A stretch of 64,000 nt of DNA from the NCBI GenBank assembly GCA_963787415.1, contig CAWBCO010000001.1, positions 248,001 through 312,000 on the forward strand, in the 5' to 3' direction. The number at the start of each line of letters is the position of its first letter. Position 1 is the first letter of the stretch. This DNA comes from CAVUWL01 sp963787415. Its GTDB lineage: Bacteria; Actinomycetota; Thermoleophilia; Solirubrobacterales; 70-9. Position numbers and translations under genes: made by a program. Shown one piece after another: positions 1 through 7,950 of the stretch. The notes under the pieces were generated by a model. It searched no databases, was not told the origin of the DNA, and saw only the letters and a program-made list of their open reading frames with translations.

Positions 1-1018
1 CGCGGAGGAGGTCGGTTCCGTGGGCTCCAGACGGTGTGGTTAAGACGATGATCGGGTAGTGCCAGAGGTAGATGCCGTAGGAGCGCACACCGATCCAGCG
101 CAGCGGTGCCCAGCCGAGGATTGCGCCCAGCTTGGCGGCAGGGTGAACGAGCGCGGCAATGACGAGCACCGTCGCCGCGGAGAGCAGCACAAAGCCGCCC
201 TCATAAATGAACGGGGAGTATTGGTCTGTGCGCCAAAACATCACGGCGATCACGATCAAGCCTGCGATGCCAAGACCATCGACCGTCCGCTGAGCGCTGG
301 CCTTCACCCTTGAACTCAGCCGGCGACTGGGCCATACCATGGCCAGTGCGGCCCCGGCGAGGAGCTCAAAAGCGCGCGTGTCGGTGCCGTAGTAAACGCG
401 CGAGGGGTCGAGACTCGGGTGATATAGAAGCGCCATCTCGATTGCCGATGCCCCCGCCAGAAGCAGGGTCACCAGCGCCAGTCGAGGGCGCACTTCGGTG
501 CGGTTTCGCACTTCCCCGACGATCCGCACCCCTAGCAGCAAGAGAAAGGGCCAGATTAGGTAGAACTGCTCCTCGACCGCTAGCGACCAAAGGTGGTTGA
601 GCGGCGAGGGTGAGGCGAAGCGAGCAAAGTAGGAGATGTGCTGGAAGATCAGCCACCAATTGCTCACGTAGAGGGCCGCGGCGCCGACGGCTTCTCTGAA
701 GTCGGGTGGTTGGGCCGGTCCAAACAGGGTGACCCAGGCAACGACAACCGCCAGCATCACGAAGAGCGCTGGCAGTAGCCGCCGCGCGCGGGCAAGCCAA
801 AAGCTGAGGATGTGAATGCGGCTGGTGCGCGCCAGTTGTGCCAGCAGCAGGTCGGTAATCAAGTAACCGCTAAGAGTGAAAAAGACCCCGACACCGAGCA
901 AGCCGCCTGGGGCCCAGCCAAATTCAAGATGAAAGGCGATCACAGCGAGCACGGCAATTGCTCGTAGACCGTCCAGTCCGGGCATGTAGCGCTGACCGCG
1001 CTTGACGGGTTCGGGCAT
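1..1018 (-). CDS. Acyltransferase 3 family membrane protein (OafA/YrhL-like), C-terminus cut off
   Basis: The reading frame opens at an ATG at 1018 and runs off the left edge, so at least 339 residues are visible. The N-terminus carries the family signature GLDGLRAIAVLAVIAFH at about residues 14-30, then FFTLSGYLIT and HLWSLAVEEQFY, followed by several hydrophobic segments. Members of this family move acyl groups (often acetyl) from the cytoplasmic side onto sugars of exported polysaccharide, peptidoglycan or lipids. The acceptor cannot be told from sequence. A TACCAT hexamer lies 12 bases before the ATG and could be the -10 box. The gene's end and any partner domain lie outside the window. 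Confidence 0.85.
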   Translation of the reverse strand, partial: MPEPVKRGQRYMPGLDGLRAIAVLAVIAFHLEFGWAPGGLLGVGVFFTLSGYLITDLLLAQLARTSRIHILSFWLARARRLLPALFVMLAVVVAWVTLFGPAQPPDFREAVGAAALYVSNWWLIFQHISYFARFASPSPLNHLWSLAVEEQFYLIWPFLLLLGVRIVGEVRNRTEVRPRLALVTLLLAGASAIEMALLYHPSLDPSRVYYGTDTRAFELLAGAALAMVWPSRRLSSRVKASAQRTVDGLGIAGLIVIAVMFWRTDQYSPFIYEGGFVLLSAATVLVIAALVHPAAKLGAILGWAPLRWIGVRSYGIYLWHYPIIVLTTPSGAHGTDLLR

Positions 1019-1304
1019 GGCGGGACTTACATGGTAAGCAGGGCGGCCCCGGCATGGCCGAGGACCCTCTTACGTGGGCTTCAGCGCCCGCCGCTCAGCA
1101 GCGGCCACCCAGCATCGGGCCAAACGACGCGAAGTTGGTCTCTGCGGCGATCCCAAACCGCGCGGTCTGAATCCAGCAACCCTGCCCAGCGTGGGTCAGT
1201 GGAGCCCCGTTCGCGCCGGATCGCTTGCCAAAAGCCAGATAATTTCCCGACCTGACCGAAAGAGCGCGAACTGGACAGGAAGGCTTCTGCGCAAAGAGTC
1301 TTAA

Positions 1305-1376
1305 GCCGGCGCCCGGATTCGAACCGGGGACCCCTTCATTACGAGTGAAGTGCTCTACCAACTGAGCTACGCCGGC
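1305..1376 (-). tRNA. tRNA-Thr (anticodon CGT)
   Basis: A complete 72-base cloverleaf reads on the minus strand. The acceptor arms GCCGGCG and CGCCGGC pair over seven bases, the D arm is GCTC/GAGC, the anticodon arm CTTCA/TGAAG encloses CTCGTAA, and the T arm is CCCGG/CCGGG with loop TTCGAAT. The anticodon CGT reads ACG (Thr). The 3' CCA is not encoded. A TAGAAT -10 box lies at 1387-1392 on the same strand. Confidence 0.97.
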
Positions 1377-1386
1377 GGATCGGTGC

Positions 1387-1392
1387 ATTCTA
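1387..1392 (-). promoter_or_regulatory. -10 box of tRNA-Thr promoter
   Basis: TAGAAT on the minus strand ends 10 bases before the mature 5' end of tRNA-Thr, which leaves room for a short 5' leader removed by RNase P. No convincing -35 hexamer is seen. Confidence 0.5.
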
Positions 1393-1440
1393 GGATGCGG
1401 GCGCCCGCGTTCCGTCGCGTCTGGAGTCGAAGATGGGGCA

Positions 1441-2058
1441 GTGTCCAGGTTCGCGAACGCTCAGCGACGGGATCAGAGCGAGGTTGAGTTCGCTCGGATC
1501 GTGGCCTTCAGCGACGGAGTTTTTGCGATCGCGATCACGCTGCTGGTCCTTGGTCTCAGCATCCCAAAGCATCTGCACGGCGAAAGCCTCGCGCACGCTC
1601 TCTGGGGACAGCGGCAGAGCCTCTTCGCCTACGCGCTCAGCTTCGCCGTGATCGGTCGCTTCTGGATCATCCATCATCGGTTTTTCGCCGATGTTGTTGG
1701 CTTCGACGGCCGGCTGATAGCGATCAACCTCTTCTACCTGGCCGGGATCGTGCTGATCCCGTTTAGCAGTCAGGTGCTGGGGGACCACGGCGAACAGACC
1801 GCGGCAATAGTGCTATACGCGACGAATCTCGCCAGCGTCACCCTGGTCGGTTTGTTGATGGCGGTGGACGCTCGTCGCGCCGGATTGCTGAACTCTGAGC
1901 CCGCCGCGGTCGACGCCTTGCGCCGCCGGTCGATCTTGATCGCCGCCATCTTTCTCGGTTCGATTCCGGTGGCATTCATTGACGCTGGCAGCGCTGCCTA
2001 TATCTGGTTAGCCATTTTCCTGGTTCCAACGACCCGGATTTTCGGGCGGCGCTCCTAA
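1441..2058 (+). CDS. TMEM175-like (DUF1211) potassium channel family protein
   Basis: A 205-residue integral membrane protein starting at GTG. The N-terminal stretch RIVAFSDGVFAIAITLLVL (about residues 19-37) carries the FSD motif that lines the pore in the TMEM175/DUF1211 family. About six hydrophobic helices follow, as expected for the single-repeat bacterial form, which assembles as a tetramer. Family knowledge suggests potassium leak conductance. Selectivity here is inferred. The gene ends four bases inside the convergent lipoprotein gene. No strong ribosome-binding site precedes the GTG. Confidence 0.85.
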   Translation: MSRFANAQRRDQSEVEFARIVAFSDGVFAIAITLLVLGLSIPKHLHGESLAHALWGQRQSLFAYALSFAVIGRFWIIHHRFFADVVGFDGRLIAINLFYLAGIVLIPFSSQVLGDHGEQTAAIVLYATNLASVTLVGLLMAVDARRAGLLNSEPAAVDALRRRSILIAAIFLGSIPVAFIDAGSAAYIWLAIFLVPTTRIFGRRS

Positions 2059-2477
2059 GATTTGCGCCGCTCAGAAAGGAAGGACAGCGCAGCGCCTTGC
2101 CGGGAGCAGCTGACCGCAATTCCAGCATCGGTGCTCGTCGCCTGACAGCGGTAGCCGGCCACCGTGCAGGAAGAGCGCGAGGCGCCAATCCGGAGACCAC
2201 AACGCGGCTGCATGGTCCACCCGAGGACGATCAGCCGGCCGGCACTGCATCCGGTACCTGCAAGGCGGAGTTCTCTGGCGCTTGGGACCCGGCTCGGGCA
2301 GCTCTGGGTCGAGGCCCCGGGAGGGGCGTTTGAAATGCGCGCCGGCCCCGGTGGCGTCGCCTTTTTGTGGATTTGGACCCTCGGGTTCGATGCCGTGCTG
2401 CAGCCAGCGAGCGCGACCGTGGCGCTCAGGGTAACGGTGAGAGCGAGTGCTCGGATCGAATTGGTGCTGGGAATCAT
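2055..2477 (-). CDS. Small cysteine-rich lipoprotein, function unknown
   Basis: The product is 140 residues. It begins with a signal peptide ending in the lipobox LAGC (about residues 22-25), so it is probably lipid-anchored on the outer face of the membrane. The mature part is Ser/Pro-rich and has several cysteines that could form disulfides. I recognise no domain. The ATG at 2477 has a TAGGTT hexamer six bases upstream and no Shine-Dalgarno sequence, so the mRNA is probably leaderless. It converges on the TMEM175-like gene with a four-base overlap. Confidence 0.6.
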   Translation of the reverse strand: MIPSTNSIRALALTVTLSATVALAGCSTASNPRVQIHKKATPPGPARISNAPPGASTQSCPSRVPSARELRLAGTGCSAGRLIVLGWTMQPRCGLRIGASRSSCTVAGYRCQATSTDAGIAVSCSRQGAALSFLSERRKS

Positions 2478-2483
2478 CGCTTT

Positions 2484-2489
2484 AACCTA
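2484..2489 (-). promoter_or_regulatory. -10 box of leaderless promoter (lipoprotein at 2477)
   Basis: TAGGTT on the minus strand, then six bases (AAAGCG), then the ATG. This spacing places the transcription start on or next to the start codon. Confidence 0.45.
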
Positions 2490-2662
2490 GTCACCCGCGA
2501 AGCGCTGGGCTGGCCGCGGTGCGACCGAGTTGGAGCGAGGTGAGCCCTGATCCGAAGCCCCGATTGTGTCCGGGCTGAGAACTGAGCGATGAGGCCAACT
2601 GCCGCCGAAGTGTGTGGCTGCACCTTGACCCTTGGAATCTGGGCGCCTTAAGGCAGGTGGTG

Positions 2663-3355
2663 TTAACCAAGAAGCTCCGCTGTTCGGCTAAAGATCTGGT
2701 CCAGCATCGGTTCGGTCAGCTTGCCGGTGAATGTGTTCTGCTGGCTTGGGTGATAGCAACCAAGAAGTACCCAGCGGCCGGCTGAGGTCTCTGCACCGTG
2801 CCCAAAGCGCGGTTTCGGACGCGGGGGTGGTGATCCGAGAGCCCGCAGCGCCAGCAGCGCACCATTCCAGGCAAAGGCCCCAAGCGCGACGATGACGCGG
2901 CAGCGATCGAGCGCCTCCAGCTCGCGCTCAAGGAAGGGGAGGCAGCGGTCACGCTCGATGGGGGTCGGCTTGTTTTCAGGTGGAGCGCAGCGCACCACAG
3001 CGCTGACGTAGGCGTCGTTCAGTCGAAGTGGATCGTCGCGATGCACAGAGGCAGGGCGATTGGCGTAGCCCGCTCGAAATAGTGCCGCGTAGAGCCATTC
3101 GCCCGATCGATCTCCGGTGAACATCCGCCCGGTGCGGTTGGCGCCGTGGGCGGCGGGGGCGAGTCCGACGATTGCCAGCCGCGCCGCCGGGTCTCCAAAT
3201 CCAGCCAGCGGCCGGGCCCAGTAATCCTCACCGCGGAAGCGACGCGGCGGATCCGCCGCGCACGCCTCTCGCCACTTGACCAGCCGCGGGCAGCGGCGGC
3301 AGGCGTGGACCTCGCCTGCCAGCTGGGCGAGTGCGGTGGCGCGCTCTGAGCTCAT
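2663..3355 (-). CDS. Uracil-DNA glycosylase, family 5 (UDGb), 4Fe-4S type
   Basis: It removes uracil (and in this family also hypoxanthine) from DNA to start base-excision repair. The 230-residue product from the ATG at 3355 carries the UDGb active-site motif GLAPAAHGANRTGRMFTGD near residue 64 and the late motif YHPSQQNTFTGK. Cysteines at about residues 19 and 22, plus those in VVRCAPPENK and DRCLPF, fit the family 4Fe-4S cluster. The frame stays open upstream to 4216, but that extension lies opposite the ferritin-like gene and has no family similarity, so I start at MSSERA. The gene is divergent from the lipoprotein gene at 3371. Confidence 0.9.
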   Translation of the reverse strand: MSSERATALAQLAGEVHACRRCPRLVKWREACAADPPRRFRGEDYWARPLAGFGDPAARLAIVGLAPAAHGANRTGRMFTGDRSGEWLYAALFRAGYANRPASVHRDDPLRLNDAYVSAVVRCAPPENKPTPIERDRCLPFLERELEALDRCRVIVALGAFAWNGALLALRALGSPPPRPKPRFGHGAETSAGRWVLLGCYHPSQQNTFTGKLTEPMLDQIFSRTAELLG

Positions 3356-3370
3356 AGGGTTGGCATCCTT

Positions 3371-3994
3371 ATGGCGAAGGACCGAATCATGCGGCGCGGC
3401 GGTGAGCTTCACGGGCGCCGATCCGCCATCGTGGTGGCGTTTGCGACCACAGCCTTGCTCGCTGCCGGCTGCGGCGGCGGAGCCAAGAACGGGCGGGCCG
3501 GCAGCGAACGAGAAGCCGATGCAGCATTGATCAACACCGCATTGGCGCGCGAACTGGCAAGCGTCGAGGTCTACGGACATGGCCTTGCTCTGCCCGGCGG
3601 GATGGGGAGCTCTTTGATGGGCAAGTTCCGCGCCCAGGATCAGGAACACGCCGATCAGTTGATGAAGATGATTCGGGGCTTCGGCGCAACCGTCGACAGC
3701 ACAAAGGTCAGGGGGGAAAGGCAGTCCCTCGATCTTCCCAGCCTCAAGCACCGCGTCGCTGTCCTCGCTTTGGCCTACGAGCGTGAAAGTAAGGGCATTG
3801 GGGGCATCCTCAATGAGGTCGCCAAGCTCTCCACCGGGGGGACTCGATCGCTTTTGATTTCGATCGCGACCAACCAGGCAGAGCATCTTGCGCTGTTGCG
3901 CCAAGAGCTCGGGGTCGCCACCGTCTCCTCGGTTCCTGAGGCCTTTGAAACGGGCGCTACGCCAGCGCCCAGGAGGGCGGCCGCTGGGGGCTGA
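3371..3994 (+). CDS. Ferritin-like domain lipoprotein
   Basis: A 207-residue exported protein with a signal peptide and the lipobox-like LLAAGC near residue 34, so probably membrane-anchored outside the cell. The mature part looks like a four-helix ferritin-like bundle. One helix has ELASVEVYGH, the next DQEHADQL, then AYERES, then NQAEHLALL, giving the repeated E and ExxH pattern of di-iron carboxylate proteins. Iron binding and function are inferred. ATG 3371 or 3389 could be the start; the latter still leaves a full signal peptide. The gene is divergent from the UDGb gene with only 15 bases between start codons. Confidence 0.6.
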   Translation: MAKDRIMRRGGELHGRRSAIVVAFATTALLAAGCGGGAKNGRAGSEREADAALINTALARELASVEVYGHGLALPGGMGSSLMGKFRAQDQEHADQLMKMIRGFGATVDSTKVRGERQSLDLPSLKHRVAVLALAYERESKGIGGILNEVAKLSTGGTRSLLISIATNQAEHLALLRQELGVATVSSVPEAFETGATPAPRRAAAGG

Positions 3995-4024
3995 GAGGCA
4001 TTCCGTGGACCGGTCGGGGATGAT

Positions 4025-6247
4025 TTGCGCGTGACGGCTCCGCTTTATGCGATCGGGCGCTTCTGTTCTCGCCACCACTACCCCACGATTGCGGTGTGGC
4101 TGGTTCTTGCGGTCGCACTTGTACTCGCTGGCCAGGCCTCTGGCGATAAGACCAACGACAACCTCACCTTGCCTGGAACCGACTCGACCAAGGCGACCGA
4201 ACTTCTCGAACAGCACCTTCCCAAGCAGGCCTTCGGCAGCAATCCGCTGACGATTGAATCCAGCGGTGCCAAGCTGACCGAAACGAAGTACGCGGCTGCA
4301 ATCGGCGAAACCGTAAAGCGCCTGGAAGCGATGCCGGAAGTCAACTCCGCAATCAGCCCGCTCAGCCCGGCGGGAGCATCCTTCCTCAGCAAGGATCGCA
4401 CCATCGCCTACATCCCGGTCGTGCTTGGAGTCGGACCTGGCGAACTCAACGAAGAACAGGCGGAGGCGGTGTTGGACGCTGCCGCCCCGGCCAAGACCGC
4501 CGGGCTGAAGACCTCCGTTGGTGGCTACGTCGGTCAGCAGCTATCAAAGCCCTCGACCGGGCTGAGCGATGCGATCGGTCTCGCCGCGGCGGTGGTGATT
4601 CTTCTTTTTGCCTTCGGGACCGCGACCGCGATGATGCTTCCAATCGCCTCGGCCGTGATCGGCCTTGCCTGCGCCCTTTCCATCATCCGGCTCCTGGAGA
4701 ACTCGATCCAGGTACCGAGTGTTGCCTCGACCCTGGCGACGATGATCGGTCTCGGGGTCGGCATCGACTACGCCCTGTTCATCGTCACCCGCCACAAACT
4801 TCAGCTTCGTGATGGCATGGAGTTGCGGGAGTCGATCGCTCGTGCCACCGCGACCGCTGGGGGTGCGGTGGTCTTTGCGGGGTTTACGGTGGTGATCGCA
4901 CTCTGCTCGCTCGCCTTCGCCGGCATCCCGCTGGTAACCACCCTCGGGTTCACGGCCGCGATCTCGGTGGTGGTCGCGGTACTTGCCGCCGCGACGCTGC
5001 TGCCGGCGATGCTCGGGGCGCTCGGTCCACACATCAACTCACTGCGGGTTCAGTTCGGTAAAACCCACCCAGATGACCACCAGCCCCATGGTTGGACCCG
5101 CTGGGCACGGCGCGTCGCCGATCGTCCCTGGCGCTTTGCTATCGGATCTCTGACGATTCTGATCGTCTTAGCGATACCGGTCTTGCAGCTGGAACTCGGC
5201 CAAAACGATGTCAGCGCTCTGCCCAAGTCAACCACCGCCCGCCAGTCCTATGACGCGCTGAACAAGGGTTTTGGTCCCGGCGTCAGTGGCCCGTTGCTGA
5301 TCGCCTCCCAATTCAAGACAGCGCCCGAAGCAAAGGGCGGATTACCGCTTTTGCAAAAGCAGGTAGCGGCTGCACCTGATGTAGCGGCGGTCTCATCTCC
5401 CACAGTCGACAAGCAGGGGACCGTCGCGGTCTTTACGGCAATCTCGAAATCTGCACCTTGGGACGACTCGACGGTCACTCTCGTCAGCGACCTGCGTAAC
5501 ACGGCGATTCCCAAGGCCTTGAAAGGGAGTAGTGCGAAGGCCTACGTGGGCGGACAGACGGCCGGCTACATCGATCTGGCGACACAGATCGGTGATCAGC
5601 TACCGCTGATGATCGCGATCGTCGTTGGCCTCAGCTGCATTGTCTTGCTGCTTGCCTTCCGCTCTTTGCTGGTGCCGCTCAAGGCGGCGGCGATGAACCT
5701 ACTCTCGGTGGGCGCCGCCTACGGGGTGGTGACCGCGGTTTTCCAACTCGGCTGGGGCTCGTCGTTGATCGGCCTCGATCACCCGATTCCGATCGTCAGC
5801 TTCGTGCCCCTGCTGATGTTTGCGATTCTCTTCGGGCTCTCGATGGACTACGAGGTGTTCCTCTTGACCCAGATGCGAGAGCACTACAAACAGCATGGAG
5901 ATGAGAAGCGTGCCGTAATCGAAGGGTTGGCGAACACCGGGCGGGTGATCACCTCCGCGGCGGCGATCATGGTCTGCGTCTTCACCAGCTTCGTGCTCAA
6001 TGGCAACCCGCTCGTCAAGGAGTTCGGCGTGGGGTTGGCCGTGGCGATCGCGATCGACTCGACCCTGGTCCGCTGCCTGCTGGTTCCGGCGGTGATGGTG
6101 CTCCTCGGTGATCGGGCCTGGTGGCTGCCGCGCTGGATGGAGCGTGTGGTCCCACACATCAGCATCGAGGGTGAGGAATACTTCGCCGCCCGCGACGCCA
6201 GGCTTGCCGCCGCAGCGGCGCCAAAAGAGCCACTGGGAAGCGCCTGA
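4025..6247 (+). CDS. MMPL/RND family transporter
   Basis: A 740-residue membrane protein with the internal duplication of RND-type exporters. Each half has one membrane helix, a large extracytoplasmic loop and a block of five helices. The helix-4 motifs GLGVGIDYALFIVTRH (first half) and FGLSMDYEVFLLTQMREHY (second half) hold the aspartate-tyrosine pairs used for proton relay in MMPL proteins. MmpL-like proteins in actinobacteria export lipids or drugs; the substrate here is unknown. The start may be TTG 4025 or GTG 4031; GGGGA at about 4016-4020 is better placed for the GTG. pgsA follows after six bases, so the two are probably co-transcribed. Confidence 0.88.
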   Translation: MRVTAPLYAIGRFCSRHHYPTIAVWLVLAVALVLAGQASGDKTNDNLTLPGTDSTKATELLEQHLPKQAFGSNPLTIESSGAKLTETKYAAAIGETVKRLEAMPEVNSAISPLSPAGASFLSKDRTIAYIPVVLGVGPGELNEEQAEAVLDAAAPAKTAGLKTSVGGYVGQQLSKPSTGLSDAIGLAAAVVILLFAFGTATAMMLPIASAVIGLACALSIIRLLENSIQVPSVASTLATMIGLGVGIDYALFIVTRHKLQLRDGMELRESIARATATAGGAVVFAGFTVVIALCSLAFAGIPLVTTLGFTAAISVVVAVLAAATLLPAMLGALGPHINSLRVQFGKTHPDDHQPHGWTRWARRVADRPWRFAIGSLTILIVLAIPVLQLELGQNDVSALPKSTTARQSYDALNKGFGPGVSGPLLIASQFKTAPEAKGGLPLLQKQVAAAPDVAAVSSPTVDKQGTVAVFTAISKSAPWDDSTVTLVSDLRNTAIPKALKGSSAKAYVGGQTAGYIDLATQIGDQLPLMIAIVVGLSCIVLLLAFRSLLVPLKAAAMNLLSVGAAYGVVTAVFQLGWGSSLIGLDHPIPIVSFVPLLMFAILFGLSMDYEVFLLTQMREHYKQHGDEKRAVIEGLANTGRVITSAAAIMVCVFTSFVLNGNPLVKEFGVGLAVAIAIDSTLVRCLLVPAVMVLLGDRAWWLPRWMERVVPHISIEGEEYFAARDARLAAAAAPKEPLGSA

Positions 6248-6253
6248 GCGGGA

Positions 6254-6820
6254 ATGTTCCCGCTCAATCTCCCAAACTTCCTCACCCTGGCGCGGATCTT
6301 CGCCGTCCCGGTCGTCGTCGTCGCGCTGCTTGGCGAGACGCCCAACGGAGATGCGTTGGCCGCCGCCGTCTTTGCGCTGGCGGCGCTGACCGATGGCCTC
6401 GATGGTTACTTTGCCCGCTCGCGCGATGCGGTGACAACCTTCGGCAAGTTGATGGATCCACTGGCCGACAAGCTGCTGATCACCGCGGCGCTGGTCTCAC
6501 TGGTCTCCTTGCATCGGCTTGAAGCCTGGGTGGCGATGGTGATCATCGCCCGAGAGATCGCGGTCACCGGCCTGCGCGCGATCGCCGCCGAGCGCGGCAT
6601 TGTGATCGCCGCGAGCTGGCTCGGCAAGGTCAAGACCGTGCTGCAGATTGCCGCCGTGATCGCCCTGATCGCAGATAACCCAGCACCCGCATGGGTCGAC
6701 GCCTTGGTCTATTGCGCCGTGCTAATTACCCTGATCAGCGGCGCCGATTACTTCTTCGGCATACGGCGGCGAATCGAGGCCCAGCGCAAGGCGCGAGCCG
6801 GCAGTGTCCGACTCAGCTGA
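6254..6820 (+). CDS. pgsA: CDP-diacylglycerol--glycerol-3-phosphate 3-phosphatidyltransferase
   Basis: The enzyme makes phosphatidylglycerol phosphate from CDP-diacylglycerol and glycerol-3-phosphate in the membrane, the committed step to phosphatidylglycerol and cardiolipin. The 188-residue product has the complete CDP-alcohol phosphotransferase signature DG-x2-AR-x8-G-x3-D-x3-D in DGYFARSRDAVTTFGKLMDP, ending at LAD (about residues 49-71). It also has several membrane helices. Length and the N-terminus MFPLNLPNFLTLARI match PgsA. It lies six bases after the MMPL gene and overlaps the convergent cyclohydrolase gene by eight bases. Confidence 0.93.
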   Translation: MFPLNLPNFLTLARIFAVPVVVVALLGETPNGDALAAAVFALAALTDGLDGYFARSRDAVTTFGKLMDPLADKLLITAALVSLVSLHRLEAWVAMVIIAREIAVTGLRAIAAERGIVIAASWLGKVKTVLQIAAVIALIADNPAPAWVDALVYCAVLITLISGADYFFGIRRRIEAQRKARAGSVRLS

Positions 6821-7814
6821 CCGGCGCCTCGAGCCACTCGCGCATCGTCAGGTGATGGCGCTGGTGCTCGCCGCCTGCCAGCTCCTCCCGCAGCTCCCCA
6901 AACAGGCCGTAGCGCTCGGCGATCACGTTGTGGCGATGGATCGTCTCCAGATTCTCCTGACGGGCCATCACAAATGCCTCAGGAGGCATCTCTGCAAAGC
7001 GCTCGATCACCAAACGCACCATCTCCCGCACGCAGTCCTCAACGAATCGCGGCTGGGCATGGGCCTTGTCGACGACGGCCAGCTCGTCGGGCCGCTTCAT
7101 CAGCTCATAGATCTCTGAGCTCATCGAGCTCTCGACGATTCGCAGCAGTTCAGGAGCATCGATCCCGGCATCGCCGCCCTCGGGGCAGCCGACGTAGAGG
7201 GTGCCGATACCGCGCTGGTTGTGGGTGGCGATCGGTACGGCGGCGATCGCGCGCTCCACCTCCTCGGCGTCAAAACCGTGCTCAGCGAGGCGCTCCCGAG
7301 CGAGCTCGGCGATCATCTCTTGAGCACATGGGCAGGCGGTCATCCCCTGGGCCTGCACGCCGATCAGAGTGCGGGTTCCCCGCTCAGAGGCGACCGCGGT
7401 GCCAAAGAGGACGTAGATCTCCTGGGTCCGGCGCTGGGTTGCGGGGGTTGAGACGGTCTCGGGATAGCGGGCTGTGACTGAGACCTCTGCCCGTAGCCCC
7501 CCCTGCAGCTCCCGAATGCGCTCGGCGATATGTGTGGCGAGGATCTCGGCCCGGAATGCCTCGCTCAGCACCACCTCATCGATCGCCTCTCCAACGATCT
7601 CCTCAAAGCGCGACATGTGGACGCCGGCCTGGCGCGGGTTGAGATCGACCAGACACTCAAAGCCCGCATAGAAGAGATTCTCGGCGCCGTCGGCCTTCAC
7701 TCGGATCACCTTCTCGACCCCCGTTACGCCGACCCGAGAGAGGCTGACCTGGGTAGCGGGGACCGAGGCTTGCAGATCGGTTCCGGTGGGTGAGGTGGTC
7801 CTCAACTGGGTCAT
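6813..7814 (-). CDS. GTP cyclohydrolase, FolE2/MptA family
   Basis: The family opens GTP to start pterin biosynthesis. FolE2 makes dihydroneopterin triphosphate, while archaeal MptA makes the 2',3'-cyclic phosphate. The 333-residue product contains QAQGMTACPCAQEM with the conserved metal-site cysteine, HNQRGIG, and the family's C-terminal MARQENLETIHRHN. Sequence alone does not separate the two activities for me. I start at ATG 7814 because a TACCCT hexamer lies ten bases before it on the minus strand; a TTG at 7835 would add seven residues. The gene is divergent from the sigma factor gene. A pterin-4a-carbinolamine dehydratase is encoded at 28.4 kb. Confidence 0.88.
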   Translation of the reverse strand: MTQLRTTSPTGTDLQASVPATQVSLSRVGVTGVEKVIRVKADGAENLFYAGFECLVDLNPRQAGVHMSRFEEIVGEAIDEVVLSEAFRAEILATHIAERIRELQGGLRAEVSVTARYPETVSTPATQRRTQEIYVLFGTAVASERGTRTLIGVQAQGMTACPCAQEMIAELARERLAEHGFDAEEVERAIAAVPIATHNQRGIGTLYVGCPEGGDAGIDAPELLRIVESSMSSEIYELMKRPDELAVVDKAHAQPRFVEDCVREMVRLVIERFAEMPPEAFVMARQENLETIHRHNVIAERYGLFGELREELAGGEHQRHHLTMREWLEAPVS

Positions 7815-7881
7815 CGAGTTATGAAGGGTAAGCAACGGGGGCGGCCGGGGTCTGGGCGATCAACTACAAAGTTCCTCCGCC

Positions 7882-7887
7882 TATACT
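7882..7887 (+). promoter_or_regulatory. -10 box upstream of the sigma factor gene
   Basis: TATACT is the best -10 match in the intergenic region. It would give a leader of about 57 bases before GTG 7951. No strong -35 hexamer is seen at 16-18 bases upstream. Confidence 0.45.
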
Positions 7888-7950
7888 TCGCCACGGCCGG
7901 AGCGTCGGGGCCGGTTCCCCGGGAATGGGGAGAGGGTTTCAGCGGAGGCA

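Noticed and set aside
3356..4216. Upstream extension of the uracil-DNA glycosylase frame (517 codons in all)
   Set aside because: The extension is antisense to the ferritin-like lipoprotein and has no family similarity; the glycosylase starts at 3355.
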